The notes: generated by a model not told the origin, from the sequence alone. A DNA stretch of 39,334 bases from an uncultured Opitutia bacterium (GCA_903872425.1 CAIQKQ010000118.1:1-39334), one strand, 5' to 3'. Shown: positions 7,224-15,932, counted from the stretch's first letter. A program made the numbers and translations.

Positions 7224-8228
7224 TCAGCCGAGCGGTCTCACTGCGACGAGGCGGTCGGGGCCGGGGAGGACGCGCAGGGGGTTGCGGAGCGCGCGGCCGA
7301 AGCCAGCGAAGGAAATCTCCATGAGGTCACCGTCAGCTAGCCGCACGCCGTCGCCATAGCTGAGGGCGCACGCACCGTAGAAATGCACATGGAGGTCGCC
7401 GGGCCGGCGGCTGGTCTCGAACTTGAAATGATGATGCTCAATGTTGGCGAGACTGTGACACATCTCGGCCTCGCCGGTGGTGATGTCCTTGGTCCAAAAC
7501 ACGCTGCCAGCGCGGCGGATGCTGACTTTGCCCGGCACGGAGCTGAACTCGGGATCAATGACCAGCTCGGGGCCGATGGCGCAGGTGCGGTTCTTGGAGC
7601 CGGAGAGGTTGAGATAATTTTTCCGCTCAAAGACATGATCGGAAAATTCGTTGCCCGTCGCCATGCCGATGCGATGCGGCGTGCCATCTGCAGCGATGAC
7701 ATAGACGCCGACAATCTCGGCCTCCTCGCCGCCGTCTTCCGCGTAGGATGGCACATCGAGCGGCTCGCCCGGCGCGCGCAGCAAGGAGCCATTGCCCTTG
7801 CAAAACCACTCCGGGGCAATGCCGATGGCACCCGGGGCGGGTCGGCCTTTTTCCAGGCCCCAGCGGAAAATCCGCATGCTGTCGGTCAGCTCGGCGTCCG
7901 TTTTACCGTGCATCGCGTCGCGGCTTTTCGCGCTGCCAAGGTGGGTGAGGCCGGTGCCGGAGATCATGCAGCGCGCGGCGTCGGCCGGATGATCAACGGG
8001 AGAGAGCAGCCGCCAGGGCGACTGGCCGGCGTAAATCGCGTCGTAGTCGAGCAGTTCGTTGGTCGTGTGCAGGCGGACGAGCGCGGTGAGCGGCGTGCTC
8101 CCGGCGAGGGCAGCTTGCGCGAGCGCATAGACGGAGGAAAATTTGGGGTCGAGCAGCCGCAGGTGCGGCTCCTCGACGAGGGCGACGCGGCGTTGTGCGG
8201 CGTTCTGGAGTTGGACGAGACGGGTCAT
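7224..8228 (-). CDS. AraD1/GguC-type fumarylacetoacetate hydrolase-superfamily protein
   Basis: A 334-residue protein. Its N-terminal half begins MTRLVQLQNAAQRRVALVEE, and the C-terminal half contains GNGSLLRAPGEPL, EEAEIVGVYV (acidic metal ligands), GNEFSDHVFERKNYLNLSGSK and VHFYGACALSYGDGV. This combination fits the AraD1/GguC branch of the fumarylacetoacetate hydrolase fold, found with sugar uptake and oxidative pentose pathways. Members act on, or are predicted to act on, 2-keto-3-deoxy sugar acids such as those from arabinose. It follows the GH39 gene by 44 bases on the same strand, so release of a pentose and breakdown of its acid is a reasonable pairing. The specific reaction is inference. 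Confidence 0.8.
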   Translation of the reverse strand: MTRLVQLQNAAQRRVALVEEPHLRLLDPKFSSVYALAQAALAGSTPLTALVRLHTTNELLDYDAIYAGQSPWRLLSPVDHPADAARCMISGTGLTHLGSAKSRDAMHGKTDAELTDSMRIFRWGLEKGRPAPGAIGIAPEWFCKGNGSLLRAPGEPLDVPSYAEDGGEEAEIVGVYVIAADGTPHRIGMATGNEFSDHVFERKNYLNLSGSKNRTCAIGPELVIDPEFSSVPGKVSIRRAGSVFWTKDITTGEAEMCHSLANIEHHHFKFETSRRPGDLHVHFYGACALSYGDGVRLADGDLMEISFAGFGRALRNPLRVLPGPDRLVAVRPLG

Positions 8229-8272
8229 GTTTGGAGTGAGGACGGATAAGGGTGTGGCGTTGATAATTTACG

Positions 8273-10045
8273 TCAATTAGTCCCCGTGCCCCATTCAAGC
8301 AAGACGAGCGAAACGCCTTGGCGGGGAAGTGCGAACTTGAGGGTGGCTGTACCCTCAGCGACGGTCACGGCGGTGGGCGCGTCGGCGAGTTTGGCGAGCT
8401 GGCCGGCGGCGACGAGCTGGCGGTATTGGTTGGCGTTCGGTCCTGCGGGCGAGCCCATTTTTTTCCAGGCGGAGTAGGCGTTGCTGTGCTCGTCGTCGAT
8501 ACGCCAGTGGGTGAGCCGGGCGGTGCCAGTGGCGGCGGCGGGCAAGCCGGCGAGGGCGAGCGACACGTCGGCGACAGGGCCGGGCACGTCGTCGTCGTGA
8601 TAGTGCCAGACCATGATGGCCATCCGATTGGCAGCGACGTCGAGGCTGGCGAGCGCGGTGACATCGGGCTGCGCTCCACGCACTCCGCTCTGAATTATGG
8701 TATTGAGCGGAATTTCGTGTGAGCTGGTCACGGCAATGCGCCGACCGGACATTTTACTGAACATCCGGAAGGTGTTAAGCACGGGCAGGTCGATGCCATT
8801 GGTTGCGAGCACGCGGAAGCCATCGAAGTAGGCTTGATCCTCGAACTCGAAAGCCCACGTGATCACACCCTCTAGGTTAACACCCGCTTTGTCGGCCATT
8901 GCCAGTTCGCGGCCGAAAGTGGCCGCCGAGTAGCTCGCGTAGAGCGTGCCATTACGGTAGCCGTTCTGCGGGTTGACGCGGGCGGTGCAGGCGGCGCAGG
9001 TATCGGGGTCTGATTCGCCGATGATGATGGGCGTATTTTTCAGCTCGGGATGTGCGGCGATCTGGTTGAAACCGTTGGTGAGGTTGCGGAGCTGATTTGA
9101 AATACCCATCCGCACATGGCCGTCCACCAACGCGGGTTGTCCCTTCACATGGAAGGAGACGAAGTCGAGTGGCGTGCCTTTTTGCCCGGTGGCGTAGTTG
9201 GTGCCGTGCAGGGCGTGTTCGAGGAATGCTCCCATGAACTGGCCGCCGGCCGAGGCGGCGTCCATGCCGCCGACGCGCGCGGAGGGTAGGGCGCGGCGTA
9301 CCCCAGCGATGGCGTAGTCGTGCATCTGAAAAAAGTCCTCCCGCGTAGCGCTGTTGGGCCAGTATTGGACGATGTCCGCCTCGTTCCAAACTTCCCAATA
9401 CCATTTCTCCACCTCGGCGCGGCCGTAGCGCTCAACGCTGTGTTTCGCCCACTGGTAGGCCAGTTCCTCCCACTTGGCGTAATCGTTGGGCGGTGAGGCC
9501 CAGCCGGTGGTGAGGTTGCCAGGGTTTGTGCCCTGGGCGGGACGCCATTCATGCTGATACGGCTCTGGCCGAGTCGAGAGCGCCTTGGGCATGAAGCCGA
9601 TTTCCGCGTAGGGCCGCACACCGCGCGCGAGGTAGGTGTCGAAGATGTTGTCCAGGATCGTCCAGTTGTAGATCGGGTGGCCTTGCGCGTCCTCAGTGTA
9701 GACGTTGGTGCTGCCCCATTTTGGCGCGGGCGTGCCGTCGCCGGTGCTGAGTAAGTTGTGCGCGCGAAAAAAGGTGGATTGCGCCGAATCTTTGGAGCGC
9801 AGCTCGCCGAGTTCGGTGAGGAGTTTGCGCCCATCCTTCATGGTGGCGTAATTCGGCTCGTCCGCACCGAAGAAGCGCCAGAATGGCTTCATCTCGCCGA
9901 TGTCCTGGGCGGCGTTGATGTTGATGGAGACGGCAAGCGGCGCGGCGGGCGATGTGGCCGCAGGCGTGGCCACTTCGGCGGCGGACAAACGCGCGGCGCT
10001 GACGGCAGTCGCGAGAGTCAGGGCGAAGAATGGGGTGGGGCGCAT
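8273..10045 (-). CDS. Secreted GH39-like glycoside hydrolase (beta-xylosidase type)
   Basis: A 590-residue exported glycosidase. The signal peptide covers about residues 1-23 (MRPTPFFALTLATAVSAARL). The (beta/alpha)8 part includes FFRAHNLLSTGDG, the acid/base glutamate in WEVWNEAD (E222) and the likely nucleophile in IIIGESD (E344), the spacing expected of clan GH-A family 39. The segment LATNGIDLPVLNTFRMFSKMSG and the C-terminal beta-rich region match the accessory domain of GH39 beta-xylosidases. The role is cleavage of xylo-oligosaccharides or related beta-linked sugars in the periplasm or outside. It is first in a likely unit with the AraD1-type gene. Substrate could also be another pentose or uronic acid; family assignment is more certain than specificity. 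Confidence 0.82.
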   Translation of the reverse strand: MRPTPFFALTLATAVSAARLSAAEVATPAATSPAAPLAVSININAAQDIGEMKPFWRFFGADEPNYATMKDGRKLLTELGELRSKDSAQSTFFRAHNLLSTGDGTPAPKWGSTNVYTEDAQGHPIYNWTILDNIFDTYLARGVRPYAEIGFMPKALSTRPEPYQHEWRPAQGTNPGNLTTGWASPPNDYAKWEELAYQWAKHSVERYGRAEVEKWYWEVWNEADIVQYWPNSATREDFFQMHDYAIAGVRRALPSARVGGMDAASAGGQFMGAFLEHALHGTNYATGQKGTPLDFVSFHVKGQPALVDGHVRMGISNQLRNLTNGFNQIAAHPELKNTPIIIGESDPDTCAACTARVNPQNGYRNGTLYASYSAATFGRELAMADKAGVNLEGVITWAFEFEDQAYFDGFRVLATNGIDLPVLNTFRMFSKMSGRRIAVTSSHEIPLNTIIQSGVRGAQPDVTALASLDVAANRMAIMVWHYHDDDVPGPVADVSLALAGLPAAATGTARLTHWRIDDEHSNAYSAWKKMGSPAGPNANQYRQLVAAGQLAKLADAPTAVTVAEGTATLKFALPRQGVSLVLLEWGTGTN

Positions 10046-10077
10046 GGCAGGGATGGGGCGGAAAAACTTTCACGCAA

Positions 10078-10095
10078 CTCGCGCAATCGTGCGAG
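10078..10095. promoter_or_regulatory. Seven-bp stem-loop ahead of GH39 and after the ankyrin gene
   Basis: CTCGCGC, AATC, GTGCGAG form a stem with one G-T pair. It lies 33 bases upstream of the GH39 start and 42 bases past the ankyrin stop on the same strand. It may terminate the ankyrin transcript (a T-rich stretch follows 11 bases later) or act as an operator for the glycosidase. The evidence does not separate the two. Confidence 0.3.
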
Positions 10096-10136
10096 CCGTT
10101 TTCACGAGCAGCAAGTCTTTGATCCGAGTAGGAATC

Positions 10137-11495
10137 TCAGAGCAACTCTGCCAATAAATGGTCTTTCATGAGTGCTACTGGCATACGGCCAATCTGGTCA
10201 GGGATTTTTGGGTCGGCCCCGTGGTTGAGAAGCAGTTGAAGGGCTTCGCGGGACTGGACTTTGGTCAGTGGCGTGCAGCAGTCCACATCCTGTGCATTGG
10301 GGTTAGCTCCGTGTTGCAGCAGTAGTTGCGCTGCCTCACGCGCGTCCGCGCGGATCGCGGCGTGTAGAGCGGTTTCACCCGTGCTGGTGAGGTCAACCTG
10401 CGCGCCGTGCGCAAGCAGCCATGCGATTCCCTTGGTATCGTTTAGGCTCGCCATCGTTTTCAACGGCCATTCGCCATAGTCATCAATGGAGTTCACCTCC
10501 GCCCCGCTCCGCTCTACGAGCAGTTGGATTACTTCGGAAGAGCAGGCTTGGTTGATCGCCTGCTTTCCGTTTGCTTCCACAGCTGCGCCAGCTCCCAGCA
10601 GCACATTTACGACGCGCGCGGCGTCGTGTTGGCAGGCAGTCATCAGTGGCGTCTTTCCAAAATTATCAGCATCCTCGATCATGGCGCCATATTCCAGCAG
10701 CCATGCGGCAACCTCGGCCCGGTCATGTCCGGCCGCAAGATGCAGGGCGGTGCTGCCCAAACGGCCTGGCTGGTCGAGCGGGGCACCGAGTTTTGCCAAG
10801 TGGCTGACTTTGCTCAAATCACCAATTTTCACCGCCAGCAAAAGCGGAGTGAGTTCCCAGCGTGGGCTCGGCTGGTTCAGTGCGGCGGCGGAGATTTCGC
10901 GCGCGCGCAGTTCCGCTACCGAACCCAACGCAACAAGCCGGTGAAGCTCGTTCCAGTGCAATGGTGCGGGCGAAGCGCCCAAGTCGAGCAGGAGCCTGAG
11001 CGCGGCAAAATCACCAAAGTATAAGCAGGTGCTCAGAGGCGACTCATTGTGCTTGGAGGCATCATCCAGCGAAACGCCCGCTGCGACCAACCAGCGGATA
11101 ATCTCCAGCTTGCCGGGCGAAGGCGGCTGGTAACAGGCCGATATCAATGTGGTGAAGGCGCTGTCCGTGTGGCGACCGGGATCGGCACCACGCTCGCAAA
11201 GGTAATGCACCAAATCGAGCTGGCCACTTGCTGCCGCCGCATGAAGCGGTGTCGAGCCCACCCAGCCGGCCGCGTTCGGGTCAGCCCCGGCGTCGAGCAG
11301 AAAACGAACCGTCTCAAGCCCGCCCTTGAGGCCCTTGCGGCGGGCAAAAACGCGCAGCGAGTCCAGGGCGGCAATCAGCGGGGTGTTGTTCTTTGAGTCG
11401 CGCAGGTCAACCGGCACGCCACGCCCGAGACAGTATTTCAGTCCCTCAATGTCGCCTCGTTTGGCTGCGGCGTGGATTTGCACGAGCGCAATCAA
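10137..11495 (-). CDS. Ankyrin-repeat protein
   Basis: About 452 residues made almost wholly of ankyrin repeats, recognisable by repeated TPL-x-A-A, G-A-x-x-x and LL-x-x-G-A-D/N elements (for example GSTPLHAAAASGQLDLV, GETALHAAIRADAREAAQLL, HGANPNAQDVDCCTPL). Roughly ten to eleven repeats are visible. No signal peptide or membrane segment is seen, so it is probably cytoplasmic and protein-binding. The start is uncertain: the first residue is encoded by TTG (11495), no ATG exists nearby in frame, and a GTG lies four codons later. No partner gene suggests a target. Ankyrin arrays occur in many free-living bacteria and do not by themselves imply an effector. Confidence 0.82.
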   Translation of the reverse strand: MIALVQIHAAAKRGDIEGLKYCLGRGVPVDLRDSKNNTPLIAALDSLRVFARRKGLKGGLETVRFLLDAGADPNAAGWVGSTPLHAAAASGQLDLVHYLCERGADPGRHTDSAFTTLISACYQPPSPGKLEIIRWLVAAGVSLDDASKHNESPLSTCLYFGDFAALRLLLDLGASPAPLHWNELHRLVALGSVAELRAREISAAALNQPSPRWELTPLLLAVKIGDLSKVSHLAKLGAPLDQPGRLGSTALHLAAGHDRAEVAAWLLEYGAMIEDADNFGKTPLMTACQHDAARVVNVLLGAGAAVEANGKQAINQACSSEVIQLLVERSGAEVNSIDDYGEWPLKTMASLNDTKGIAWLLAHGAQVDLTSTGETALHAAIRADAREAAQLLLQHGANPNAQDVDCCTPLTKVQSREALQLLLNHGADPKIPDQIGRMPVALMKDHLLAELL

Positions 11496-11578
11496 AGGTG
11501 CAGTCGAAAAAGACTCAAGAGCGGGCAGCGATGATTAGAGCGGCTTGAATCCCCGCCAAAACCCGCAACGCTCCGCGC

Positions 11579-13270
11579 ATGGCCCAGCCCGACTCTGCTC
11601 CCAAGATCATTTTCTCTATGCTTGGCGTCTCGAAGAAAATCGAGCGCAAGGAGATCCTCCGCGATATCTCGCTCTCGTTTTACTACGGCGCGAAGATCGG
11701 TGTCCTCGGCCTCAACGGCTCCGGCAAATCGTCGCTGCTGAAAATCCTCGCCGGCCGTGATACGGAGATTGACGGTCGCGTGCATTTCGAACCGGGCTAC
11801 TCCGTGGGCTTGCTCGAACAGGAACCATCGCTCACACCCGGCGCGACCGTGCGCGCGTGCGTTGAAGAGGGCGTGAAACACCTCACCGATCTCACTGCCG
11901 CCTACGACGCGACCTGGGACGAACTTGCCGCCGCCGAGGACGACGCTTCCAAGGACGTCGTCGCTGACAAACAGGCCGCGTTACAGGAAAAAATTGACAC
12001 TCTTGGCGCGTGGGATGTTGCGCCGCAGGTCGAGATGGCGATGGACGCGCTGCGTTGCCCGCCGCCCGACCAGCCGGTGGACAAGCTTTCGGGTGGTGAG
12101 CGCCGCCGCGTCGCCCTCGCGCGCCTGCTCCTGCAAAAGCCCGCCATCCTTCTCCTCGACGAGCCGACCAACCATCTCGACGCCGAGAGTGTCCATTGGC
12201 TGGAACAGCATCTCGCGCGTTACGAGGGTACCGTCATCGCCGTCACGCATGACCGCTACTTTTTAGACAACGTCGCGCAGTGGATCCTTGAGCTCGCGCA
12301 TGGCCACGGCACTCCATGGAAAGGCAACTATTCCGCGTGGCTCGAGCAGAAGCATGCGCTTGCCGCCGTCGGCCAGCGCACCGAGGACCGCCGCCAGAAA
12401 GCGATGGCGCGCGAGCTCGCGTGGATCCGCCAGGGCGCGAAGGCCCACCACGCTAAGTCGCAAGCGCGCATCAGCGCTTACGAGAAGATGCTCACGCAAA
12501 ACGTCGCCGAAAAGGAGCGCGAGTTTGAGCTGCTCATCCCCGCTGGCCCGCGCCTCGGTGCGCTCGTCGTCGAGGCCAAAAATTTGGCGAAAGCCTACGG
12601 CGACAACGTACTCTTCGAAAACGTGGATTTTTCGCTGCCGCCAGGCGGCATCGTCGGCGTCATCGGCCCCAACGGCGCTGGCAAGACCACGCTCTTCCGC
12701 CTCATTACCGGCGCGGAGCAGCCCGACCGCGGTGCCTTGCGCGTCGGCGATTCCGTGAAGCTGGCGCACGTGGACCAGTCGCGCGATTCTCTGCCCGACG
12801 CCGAAACCATCTGGCAGGCGATCAGCGGCGGCGAGGAGATCATGCGGCTGCCCGGTCGCGAGGTAAACAGCCGCGCTTACTGCGCGCAGTTCGGCTTCAC
12901 CGGCCCCGATCAGTCAAAGAAAGTCGGCATCCTCTCCGGCGGTGAGCGCAACCGCGTCCATCTTGCGCGCCTGCTCAAGCGCGGGGCCAACTTAATCCTG
13001 CTCGACGAACCGACGAACGACCTCGACGTGAATTCAGTGCGTGCACTGGAGGAGGCGCTCGAGAACTTTGCTGGCTGCGCGGTGGTGGTGACGCACGACC
13101 GGTGGTTCCTGGACCGTGTGGCGACGCACATCCTCGCGTTTGAGGGCGACAGCACGGTAGTGTTTTTTAACGGCAACTATTCGAGCTACCTAGAGGATTT
13201 CCGCCGCCGCAAAGGCTCGGCCGCCGAGCAACCCCACCGAATCAAATACCGCAAACTTACGCGGGGGTGA
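11579..13270 (+). CDS. ettA: ABC-F protein EttA, energy-dependent translational throttle
   Basis: A 563-residue soluble protein with two ABC domains and no membrane part. Walker A motifs are GLNGSGKSS (residue 44 on) and GPNGAGKTT. Signatures are LSGGERRRVALARLL and LSGGERNRVHLARLL. Walker B motifs are LLLDEPTNHLDAES and ILLDEPTNDLDVNS; the second form is typical of EttA. The interdomain linker contains the basic AKAHHAKSQARISAYEKM segment. EttA binds the ribosomal E site and gates the first elongation step according to the ADP/ATP ratio. Length is close to the usual 555. It is divergent from the ankyrin gene with 83 bases between, and starts at ATG without a Shine-Dalgarno. Confidence 0.93.
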   Translation: MAQPDSAPKIIFSMLGVSKKIERKEILRDISLSFYYGAKIGVLGLNGSGKSSLLKILAGRDTEIDGRVHFEPGYSVGLLEQEPSLTPGATVRACVEEGVKHLTDLTAAYDATWDELAAAEDDASKDVVADKQAALQEKIDTLGAWDVAPQVEMAMDALRCPPPDQPVDKLSGGERRRVALARLLLQKPAILLLDEPTNHLDAESVHWLEQHLARYEGTVIAVTHDRYFLDNVAQWILELAHGHGTPWKGNYSAWLEQKHALAAVGQRTEDRRQKAMARELAWIRQGAKAHHAKSQARISAYEKMLTQNVAEKEREFELLIPAGPRLGALVVEAKNLAKAYGDNVLFENVDFSLPPGGIVGVIGPNGAGKTTLFRLITGAEQPDRGALRVGDSVKLAHVDQSRDSLPDAETIWQAISGGEEIMRLPGREVNSRAYCAQFGFTGPDQSKKVGILSGGERNRVHLARLLKRGANLILLDEPTNDLDVNSVRALEEALENFAGCAVVVTHDRWFLDRVATHILAFEGDSTVVFFNGNYSSYLEDFRRRKGSAAEQPHRIKYRKLTRG

Positions 13271-13358
13271 TTTATTATTTTCGTATCAACTTCGCGTGTC
13301 GCACAAACTCAGGGCAGCCAATTGCGAAGCAACGTTGTTGCGCCTACTGCCGACTAGG

Positions 13359-13424
13359 CTAGTCGCACCTTAGCCGCAGCCCCGCAGGATCCTGCCGGTT
13401 GTCCCAGATACGGACAATTTCCAC
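13359..13424 (-). pseudogene. Detached C-terminal tail of the ParE toxin
   Basis: Immediately after the TGA (13425-13427) that ends the toxin frame, the same frame continues for 21 codons as VEIVRIWDNRQDPAGLRLRC and D, ending in TAG at 13359-13361. This is a textbook ParE C-terminus (V.RIWD.RRDP..L), so the full ancestral protein would be 101 residues. The tail is now reachable only by readthrough or if the TGA is a sequence error. Confidence 0.8.
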
Positions 13425-13664
13425 TCATGTAGCAGCCGGATTCACGCGATAGATGATTAGGTAATGCCGGTGCGCTAGTTTGCGAAGGGCGCGGCGCGCT
13501 TGTACTGGCGCGCCGCGATGCGGCAGTAGGTCGAGCGAGAAAATCAGATCCACCAGCTCCAGGCCGATTCGCTCTGCAGCCACCGGGCTCCTCTGTGCGA
13601 GAAACGCGACCACGCTTTCCAAGTCTGCCTCCGCCTCGTCAGTCAGCGCGACACGCCAGCCCAT
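13425..13664 (-). CDS. RelE/ParE-family toxin cut short by an in-frame TGA
   Basis: A 79-residue protein: MGWRVALTDEAEADLESVVAFL is the N-terminal strand-helix, RIGLELVDLIFSLDLLPHRG the second helix and loop, and KLAHRHYLIIYRVNPAAT the central strands. All match the ParE/RelE fold, but normal members are 90-105 residues long and this one stops at TGA just before the last strand. The missing piece follows in frame (13359-13424). The gene overlaps the antitoxin gene by 22 bases, the usual coupled arrangement. The ParE branch poisons DNA gyrase, RelE cuts mRNA; this tail looks like ParE. The truncated protein is probably inactive unless the TGA is read through. Confidence 0.78.
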   Translation of the reverse strand: MGWRVALTDEAEADLESVVAFLAQRSPVAAERIGLELVDLIFSLDLLPHRGAPVQARRALRKLAHRHYLIIYRVNPAAT

Positions 13665-13858
13665 TGCCGCACCTTTTGTTCAAGCTCTCCCTGCGTCACC
13701 GGGCGGGCACCCTTTTCTGCAAGGGAGCGAAGGCCCTGGTCAATCGCGTCCAGCAGCGTGGGTGATTCCTCGTCGTGCTCGTTCAGCCAGCCACGCACCC
13801 GCGCCACTTCGTCGGGAGGCAGAGTTTGAAGCTGGGCGATCACTTCCGTGGCGGACAT
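13643..13858 (-). CDS. Antitoxin of the ParE-type module
   Basis: A 71-residue acidic protein (MSATEVIAQLQTLPPDEVARVRGWLNE) with a helical N-terminus rich in E and L and a C-terminal tail VTQGELEQKVRQWAGV. This is the pattern of small addiction-module antitoxins in which an N-terminal helical part pairs with a toxin-wrapping tail. It comes first and overlaps the toxin start, so it would be made ahead of the toxin and would autoregulate the pair. Unlike the toxin it is intact. Function is inferred from the pairing with a recognisable ParE. Confidence 0.72.
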   Translation of the reverse strand: MSATEVIAQLQTLPPDEVARVRGWLNEHDEESPTLLDAIDQGLRSLAEKGARPVTQGELEQKVRQWAGVSR

Positions 13859-13961
13859 GCGGGTAAGTTCGACACGACCCCAGCCTTCGGCAAGTCCGAC
13901 TTTTACTCACACTGCAGGAATAGATCTAAGGCTCCTATGCTCTCACCGGGTATGATATACG

Positions 13962-13990
13962 TTTCTTTGCCTCTTTGCGTCTTTGCGCTT
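13962..13990. repeat. CTTTGCGTCTTTGCG-type repeat ahead of msrA
   Basis: Imperfect tandem units (TTTCTTTGCC, TCTTTGCGTC, TTTGCGCTTC) end 11 bases before the msrA start. Read in one frame it gives the phrase SLPLCVFALH, a familiar by-product of this repeat in Verrucomicrobiota and Planctomycetota genomes. Whether it forms part of the msrA leader or is just an insertion is unknown. Confidence 0.5.
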
Positions 13991-14001
13991 CACTCCCCCC
14001 T

Positions 14002-14538
14002 ATGAATCTCGCTGAAACCAACATCGCCTCCCTCGTCCTCGGTGGCGGGTGCTTCTGGTGTACCGAAGCGGCATATCGGCTTGTGCCCGGAGTGATACGC
14101 GTCACCTGTGGTTATGCGGGTGGTCAGGAGCCTCATCCGACGTACGAGCAGATTTGCGCCCACACGACCGACCACGCCGAGGTCATCCTCATCGAGTACG
14201 ATCCGGCGCAGGTGTCGCTCGAAAAGCTGCTCGCCTACTTCTGGAAGGTACACAACCCCACGCAGGTCGGCGGACAAGGCCATGACCTAGGCCCGCAGTA
14301 TGGCTCGATCATCCTCGTCACCGACGACGGGCAACGGGCCACCGCCGAGCTATCGCGCGCCGAAGCGGGCCAAGTTTTCCGCGACCCGATCACGACCGAG
14401 ATTGTGCCGCTGGAAAAGTTCTGGCCGGCGGAGGACTACCATCAGGACTATTTCGGGAAACACCCGGAGCAGGGTTATTGCGCCGCTGTCATCGCGCCAA
14501 AGGTCCGCAAGCTGGCGCAAACTCTAAATCGAGTTTAA
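14002..14538 (+). CDS. msrA: Peptide methionine-(S)-sulfoxide reductase
   Basis: A 178-residue MsrA that repairs oxidised methionine using a thioredoxin-recycled cysteine cycle. GGGCFWCTEA carries the catalytic cysteine (C17) and a second cysteine (C20). GYAGGQEPHPTYEQIC, YFWKVHNPTQ and HDLGPQYGS are further family blocks, and HQDYFGKHPEQGYC contains a late cysteine that may serve for recycling. One small oddity: the usual TGHAE is TDHAE here. The upstream ATG at 13975 is rejected because it would start inside a dispersed repeat. Convergent with argG. Confidence 0.92.
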   Translation: MNLAETNIASLVLGGGCFWCTEAAYRLVPGVIRVTCGYAGGQEPHPTYEQICAHTTDHAEVILIEYDPAQVSLEKLLAYFWKVHNPTQVGGQGHDLGPQYGSIILVTDDGQRATAELSRAEAGQVFRDPITTEIVPLEKFWPAEDYHQDYFGKHPEQGYCAAVIAPKVRKLAQTLNRV

Positions 14539-14540
14539 CG

Positions 14541-14595
14541 CCAGACTGCATTGTGCAGCGACGAATTTCAGCCAGACGCCTTACATGCAGTCTGG
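14541..14595. repeat. 11-bp perfect inverted repeat between msrA and argG
   Basis: CCAGACTGCAT (14541-14551) and ATGCAGTCTGG (14585-14595) are perfect inverted copies around a 33-base loop. They begin 2 bases after the msrA stop and lie 69 bases beyond the argG stop. No T-run follows. It may terminate both convergent transcripts or be a small repeat element. Confidence 0.45.
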
Positions 14596-14664
14596 TTCAC
14601 GTCCGGGTTTCGGTTCAGGCAAGCAACGACCTGCCCAAACATCCGTGGCTGGCCTATGCGCGTG

Positions 14665-15891
14665 TCACTTGTTGGGCCCGCCTTGGGCGAGGTGGCGGGC
14701 GCGGAGGCGAAGACCGTTGAGGCGGATGAAGCCGGTCGCGTCGCTCTGGTTGTACCAGCTCTTCACGCCTTCCATCGAGGCGATCTTGTCGTCGTAGAGT
14801 GAGTACGGCGACTTGCGGCCGCAGGTGATGATGTTGCCTTTGTAGAGCTTCAGCCGCACGGTGCCGGTGACAAATTTCTGGCTCTCGTCCACCAACGCCT
14901 GCAACGCCTCGCGCTCCGGTGCGAACCAGAAGCCGTAATACACCAGCTCGGCATATTTCGGGATGAGCGAGTCGCGCAGGTGTTGCACCTCGCGGTCGAG
15001 CGTGAGGGACTCGATCTGCTTATGCGCCTGCATGAGGATGGTGCCGCCCGGCGTCTCATAGACGCCCCGCGACTTCATACCGACAAAACGGTTTTCCACC
15101 AGGTCCACGCGGCCGACGCCATGCTTACCGCCGAGCTGATTGAGGGTTTTCAGTACGTTGCCGGGTGAAAGTTTTTTGCCGTTGACCGCGACGCAGTCGC
15201 CTTTGACGAAGTCGAGCTCGACGTATTCAGCCTTGTTAGGCGCATCCTCGGGTGAAACGGAGAGCTTAAACATGGCCTTATTGGCCTTGGTCGTCGGGTC
15301 GAACCACGGGTCCTCAAGGATGCCTGCCTCATATGAGATGTGCAGGAGGTTCCGGTCCATCGAGTAGGGCTTCTTGAGCGAGGCCTCGACAGGGATGTTG
15401 TGCTGTGCGCAGTAGGCGATCATTTCGGCGCGGCCGGGAAACTCGGCACGGAAGTTATCGAGCTTCCAGGGGGCGATAATGTCGAGTTGCGGCGCGAGCG
15501 CCATATAGGTGAGCTCGAAGCGGCACTGGTCGTTGCCCTTGCCGGTGGCACCATGGGCGACGGTGTCGGCCTTTTCCTTTTTGGCGATCGCGACTTGGGC
15601 CTTGGCGATGAGCGGGCGCGCGATGGAGGTGCCGAGATAATACTGGCCCTCATAGACCGCGTTGGCGCGGATCATCGGGTAGATGTAATCGCGGGCAAAC
15701 TCCTCGACGAGGTCGAGCGTATAGTGCTTGGAGGCACCCGTGGCGCGGGCCTTCTGCGGGAGGCCGTGCAGTTCCTCCTCCTGGCCGATATCGGCGGCAA
15801 AGGTGACGATCTCCGCGTCGTAAGTTTCGCGGAGCCATTTGACGATGACGGACGTGTCGAGTCCGCCTGAGTAAGCGAGGACGATTTTCAT
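14665..15891 (-). CDS. argG: Argininosuccinate synthase
   Basis: A 408-residue cytoplasmic enzyme that joins citrulline and aspartate with ATP, the penultimate step of arginine synthesis. The N-terminal ATP pyrophosphatase loop is [10 protein letters not shown]. Citrulline and aspartate-binding blocks include [19 protein letters not shown] and [18 protein letters not shown]. The start [10 protein letters not shown] is the family start; an in-frame ATG 24 codons upstream is unlikely. It follows argF on the same strand by 138 bases, and a separate promoter is visible in that gap. Argininosuccinate lyase is not in the window. Confidence 0.95.
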   Translation of the reverse strand: MKIVLAYSGGLDTSVIVKWLRETYDAEIVTFAADIGQEEELHGLPQKARATGASKHYTLDLVEEFARDYIYPMIRANAVYEGQYYLGTSIARPLIAKAQVAIAKKEKADTVAHGATGKGNDQCRFELTYMALAPQLDIIAPWKLDNFRAEFPGRAEMIAYCAQHNIPVEASLKKPYSMDRNLLHISYEAGILEDPWFDPTTKANKAMFKLSVSPEDAPNKAEYVELDFVKGDCVAVNGKKLSPGNVLKTLNQLGGKHGVGRVDLVENRFVGMKSRGVYETPGGTILMQAHKQIESLTLDREVQHLRDSLIPKYAELVYYGFWFAPEREALQALVDESQKFVTGTVRLKLYKGNIITCGRKSPYSLYDDKIASMEGVKSWYNQSDATGFIRLNGLRLRARHLAQGGPNK

Positions 15892-15903
15892 GGATGAATG
15901 CGG

Positions 15904-15932
15904 ATTGAAAAGCCCGAGCCGATACGAATCAA
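15904..15932 (-). promoter_or_regulatory. Candidate sigma-70-type promoter for argG
   Basis: On the minus strand, TTGATT and TTCAAT are separated by 17 bases (4 of 6 matches each to TTGACA and TATAAT). The -10 box ends 12 bases before the argG ATG, giving a leader of only about five bases. This would let argG be expressed separately from argF. Confidence 0.4.

Noticed and set aside
13271-13358. Terminator after ettA
   Set aside because: A small GCAAC-GTT-GTTGC hairpin exists near 13329-13341, but the stem is only 5 bp and no T-run follows.
14533-14602. Integron attC-like site after msrA (GTTTAAC followed by inverted repeats)
   Set aside because: The 5' box fits RYYYAAC, but the 3' side (GTTCACG) does not fit GTTRRRY and the outer boxes do not pair. 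No integrase is seen.
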